Below, one piece after another: positions 21,813 to 22,611 of a stretch of 22,611 nt of DNA. The stretch is taken from contig JAEXZY010000127.1 of NCBI GenBank assembly GCA_023404955.1, forward strand, positions 1-22,611, given 5' to 3'. The notes beneath the pieces are model-generated. The model saw only the letters and a list, made by a program, of their open reading frames with translations. It searched no databases and was not told the DNA's origin. This DNA is from Actinomycetes bacterium (GTDB lineage: Bacteria; Actinomycetota; Actinomycetes; Mycobacteriales; Mycobacteriaceae). A program made the translations under genes and the position numbers. The number at the start of each line of letters is the position of its first letter. Within the stretch, counting starts at the first letter, position 1.

Positions 21813-22544
21813 ATGAACACCCCCTTTCCCCCTCCCGAAAGCGGCTTTGGCTTCGGTGCCCCCGGCTCCCCCGGCGGCTTCGGCCCACAGGACCGGCGCG
21901 CTTTTCACGACCATCGCCGCCAGGCACGGCGTGAATTCAGAGATCACATGCGAGACCACCTCCGCGAGCACCGCGGGCAGGCCGGCTTCGGTTTCGGCCC
22001 CTTCGCACCGGGTGGACCCGGCGGGCCTGGATTCGGACCCGGATTCGGGCCCGGGCCCTTCGGTTTCGGTGCCGGCGGGCGCGGCGGCGGACGGCGCGGC
22101 GGCGGTCGCGGCCGGCGCGGCGACGTCCGGGCGGCGATCCTGGCGCTCCTCGCGGAGCGGCCGATGCACGGCTACGAGATGATCCAGGAGATCGACGCCC
22201 GCAGCCAGCAACTGTGGAAGCCGAGCCCCGGCTCGGTGTACCCCACCCTGCAGCTTCTCGTCGACGAGGGTCTGCTGGTGGCTACCGAATCCGAAGGCAG
22301 CAAGAAGCTTTTCGAGCTGACCGACGAGGGCCGCACCGCCGCCGAGAAGATCGAGACCCCGCCGTGGGACGAGATCACCTCGGGCGCAGATCCGGCCGCC
22401 ATGGGTCTTCGCACTGCCATCGGCCAACTGATGGGCGCGGTCGCGCAGTCTGCGCACGCGGCCACCAGTGAGCAGCAGCAGCGCATCGTCGAGATCGTGA
22501 ACACCGCGCGACGCGAGATCTATCAGGTCCTCAGCGAGGACTGA
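21813..22544 (+). CDS. PadR-family regulator with long Gly/Phe/Arg-rich N-terminal region
   Basis: The 243-residue protein carries a PadR winged helix at about 104-175 (DVRAAILALLAERPMHGYEM, PSPGSVYPTLQLL, DEGLL, KKLFELTDEGR), followed by a C-terminal dimerisation helix. The first 103 residues are unusual. A Pro/Gly/Phe segment is followed by a His/Arg-rich charged helix (HDHRRQARREFRDHMRD), an FG-rich stretch (GFGFGPFAPGG) and an RGG-like block (GRGGGRRGGGRGRRG). The ATG at 21813 has a good ribosome site, AAGGA, 8 nt upstream, which rules out the longer open frame from 21726. The ligand is unknown; candidate targets are its own gene and perhaps the divergent carotenoid oxygenase. Confidence 0.92.
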   Translation: MNTPFPPPESGFGFGAPGSPGGFGPQDRRAFHDHRRQARREFRDHMRDHLREHRGQAGFGFGPFAPGGPGGPGFGPGFGPGPFGFGAGGRGGGRRGGGRGRRGDVRAAILALLAERPMHGYEMIQEIDARSQQLWKPSPGSVYPTLQLLVDEGLLVATESEGSKKLFELTDEGRTAAEKIETPPWDEITSGADPAAMGLRTAIGQLMGAVAQSAHAATSEQQQRIVEIVNTARREIYQVLSED

Positions 22545-22553
22545 GCACTCGAT

Positions 22554-22600
22554 CCGGCGCGGTTTCTTCGCCAAAAGCGGAAGAAACAGCGCCGGTTCTG
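22554..22600 (+). terminator. Strong hairpin after the PadR gene
   Basis: Arms 22554-22569 and 22580-22595 are 16 bp with a single G/A mismatch (CCGGCGC-G-GTTTCTTC against GAAGAAAC-A-GCGCCGG) around a 10-nt loop. It starts 9 bp after the stop. The downstream tract is only TTCTGC, so it is an L-shaped, mycobacterial-style terminator rather than a U-rich one; bidirectional action is possible. Confidence 0.75.
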
Positions 22601-22611
22601 CGTCACTAGAG

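Overview
The window is high-GC actinobacterial DNA, almost certainly from a Mycobacterium/Mycolicibacterium. Gene content and order match, from memory, two blocks of the M. tuberculosis chromosome: Rv3681c-Rv3684 (whiB4, ponA2, metallophosphoesterase, cds1) and Rv3689-Rv3695 (the moxR2 envelope locus). Between and after these blocks lie accessory metabolic and regulatory genes. Many starts have no Shine-Dalgarno sequence but a TANNNT box 6-7 nt upstream of the start codon, the layout expected of mycobacterial leaderless mRNAs.

Layout. 1-60: C-homopolymer-rich edge. 92-448: whiB4 (minus), facing ponA2 (759-3218) across a 310-bp regulatory region with two CRP-like half-palindrome pairs and two further dyads. 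3263-5331: metallophosphoesterase and a cysteine-synthase-fold enzyme (Cds1-like), overlapping by 4 nt. 5235-5441: small membrane ORF (minus). 5572-5645: tRNA-Pro(CGG) with promoter and terminator. 5710-6567: XRE/MmyB-type regulator. 6560-8382: minus-strand pair of alpha/beta hydrolase and aldo/keto reductase. 8510-9496: PAP2-type membrane phosphatase. 9503-10628: minus-strand F420-dependent oxidoreductase coupled to a 42-residue very acidic ORF.

10722-16002 is a five-gene operon: a Pro-Gly-Tyr repeat membrane protein, a DUF4129-like protein, a DUF4350-like protein, the MoxR AAA+ ATPase and a DUF58 protein. Its members are joined by a 1-nt gap or 4-nt start/stop overlaps. Its partners SpoIIM/DUF95 (minus, 17103-18095) and RDD (plus, 18122-18892) follow. 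Together these probably form a membrane-anchored MoxR chaperone system acting at the envelope.

The most unusual structure is inserted inside that locus. Between the convergent DUF58 and SpoIIM genes sits a gene for a fused AbiEi-type winged helix and DUF559/Vsr-like nuclease domain (16170-17057). It is bracketed by 58-bp inverted repeats (16016-16073 and 17040-17097). Each repeat is itself an imperfect palindrome, and the right one encodes the protein's last codons. The arrangement resembles REP/RAYT modules, but with a nuclease-like protein in place of a transposase.

18886-20358 holds a DUF1772 membrane protein divergent from an AraC regulator. 20360-21697 is a carotenoid oxygenase (minus). 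21813-22544 is a PadR regulator with a Gly/Phe/Arg-rich N-terminal region, a probable autoregulatory operator over its promoter, and a strong terminator. Identifications rest on motifs and remembered homologues; no database search was run.
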